DNA from: Acidimicrobiaceae bacterium
GTDB lineage: Bacteria; Actinomycetota; Acidimicrobiia; Acidimicrobiales; RAAP-2
Assembly (NCBI GenBank): GCA_003151555.1
Contig: PLXU01000194.1
Location: forward strand, 1-5,070
Direction of reading: 5' to 3'
DNA: 5,070 nucleotides
The notes beneath the pieces were generated by a model. That model was not told the DNA's origin. It did no database searches and saw only the letters and a list, made by a program, of their open reading frames with translations. Shown in pieces: positions 4,748 to 5,070 of this stretch (positions are counted from its first letter, which is position 1; each line of letters starts with the position of its first letter). Made by a program: the position numbers and the translations under genes.

Positions 4748-5070
4748 CTACTCGTGACTGGCCGACGCCGGGTCGTTGCCGTATGCCGAACCACTGGAAC
4801 TAACCGGGGCCGTGCCAAAGTCAGCCAGCGGCGTTGCCCCCACTTCGCTGTAGTGGTACGGGTCAGTCAGAATCACTGGAATGCGATCAAAGTTGTGCGG
4901 CGGAACCGGTGTGGCTGTCTGCCACTCCAGCCCGAGCGAATCCCAGGGATTCGCGGGAGCCTTCACTGGATTGATCCACATTGAATACAGCAGGTTGAAC
5001 AAGAAGATCAGGAACGAGAGGCCGAGCAAGAAGGCGCTGACCGAGGAGAAATCGTTGAGCGCCTGCAGGT
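4748..5070 (-). CDS. ctaD: Cytochrome c oxidase subunit I, C-terminal part (cut by window edge)
   Basis: Subunit I carries heme a, heme a3 and CuB and reduces oxygen at the membrane. Only the last 106 residues lie in the window; the ligand histidines are outside. They comprise the last membrane helix (about residues 11-29 of the visible part, AFLLGLSFLIFLFNLLYSM), then the characteristic tail NPWDSLGLEW...PPHNFDRIP, which in the family follows the last helix on the cytoplasmic side, and a Ser/Ala/Gly-rich end finishing in ASHE. The TAG stop at 4750-4748 leaves a 10-bp gap to ctaE, and its G is the first base of the ctaE ribosome binding site, so the two genes are tightly linked. Truncation is due to the window edge. 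Confidence 0.95.
   Translation of the reverse strand, partial: LQALNDFSSVSAFLLGLSFLIFLFNLLYSMWINPVKAPANPWDSLGLEWQTATPVPPHNFDRIPVILTDPYHYSEVGATPLADFGTAPVSSSGSAYGNDPASASHE

Noticed and set aside
4738..4818. Upstream extension of ctaE by 27 codons
   Set aside because: It would overlap the ctaD end, adds an arginine-rich stretch unlike subunit III, and ignores the good ribosome binding site before ATG 4737.
1..5070. Search for mobile elements, CRISPR arrays, tRNA or rRNA genes and phage attachment sites
   Set aside because: No transposase or integrase frame, no regularly spaced repeats and no cloverleaf-like segment were seen by eye. The gaps are short and explained by promoters or hairpins.

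Overview
The window is moderately GC-rich and reads as chromosomal DNA of an actinobacterium (Actinomycetota). The evidence is a pyrR-pyrB operon with a PyrR-binding RNA loop beside the pyrR ribosome binding site, a CtaD C-terminal tail of the actinobacterial NPW-LEW-PP-HNF kind, TANNNT-type -10 boxes, and frequent GTG starts with GTGA or TGATG gene overlaps. A class such as Acidimicrobiia is plausible, but that is an inference from protein flavour, not proof.

Layout. At the left end, on the minus strand, is the start of a pyrimidine operon: pyrR (731-162) runs into pyrB (from 162, cut by the window edge). Its short leader carries a near-consensus PyrR-binding hairpin (765-746) and an extended -10 box (793-785). 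Upstream, also on the minus strand, is a small two-helix membrane protein of unknown function (1304-897). A 168-bp divergent intergenic region (1305-1472) with two palindromic elements separates it from a plus-strand pair: a SCO/SenC copper chaperone (1473-2339) and, overlapping its stop by 4 bp, a single-pass membrane protein of unknown function (2336-3013). These converge on a minus-strand cytochrome c oxidase operon entering from the right edge: ctaD 3' end (5070-4748), a divergent five-helix ctaE (4737-4081), a 38-residue membrane microprotein (4007-3891), and a ctaG-like assembly factor (3894-3076).

How the genes work together. The right two thirds is an aa3-type oxidase module. CtaD is the catalytic subunit and CtaE is subunit III. 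SCO proteins deliver copper to the CuA site of subunit II, and CtaG-family proteins are associated with CuB insertion in subunit I. The 38-residue protein, the SCO-linked protein and the two-helix protein are unassigned; the first two are candidates for oxidase accessory subunits or assembly factors by position. The left third starts UMP biosynthesis under PyrR feedback control.

No mobile element, CRISPR array, tRNA or rRNA gene was seen. The least ordinary items are the 38-residue reading frame between ctaE and ctaG, the loss of the usual histidine motifs in CtaE, and the translational PyrR switch with a possible competing hairpin over the ribosome binding site.
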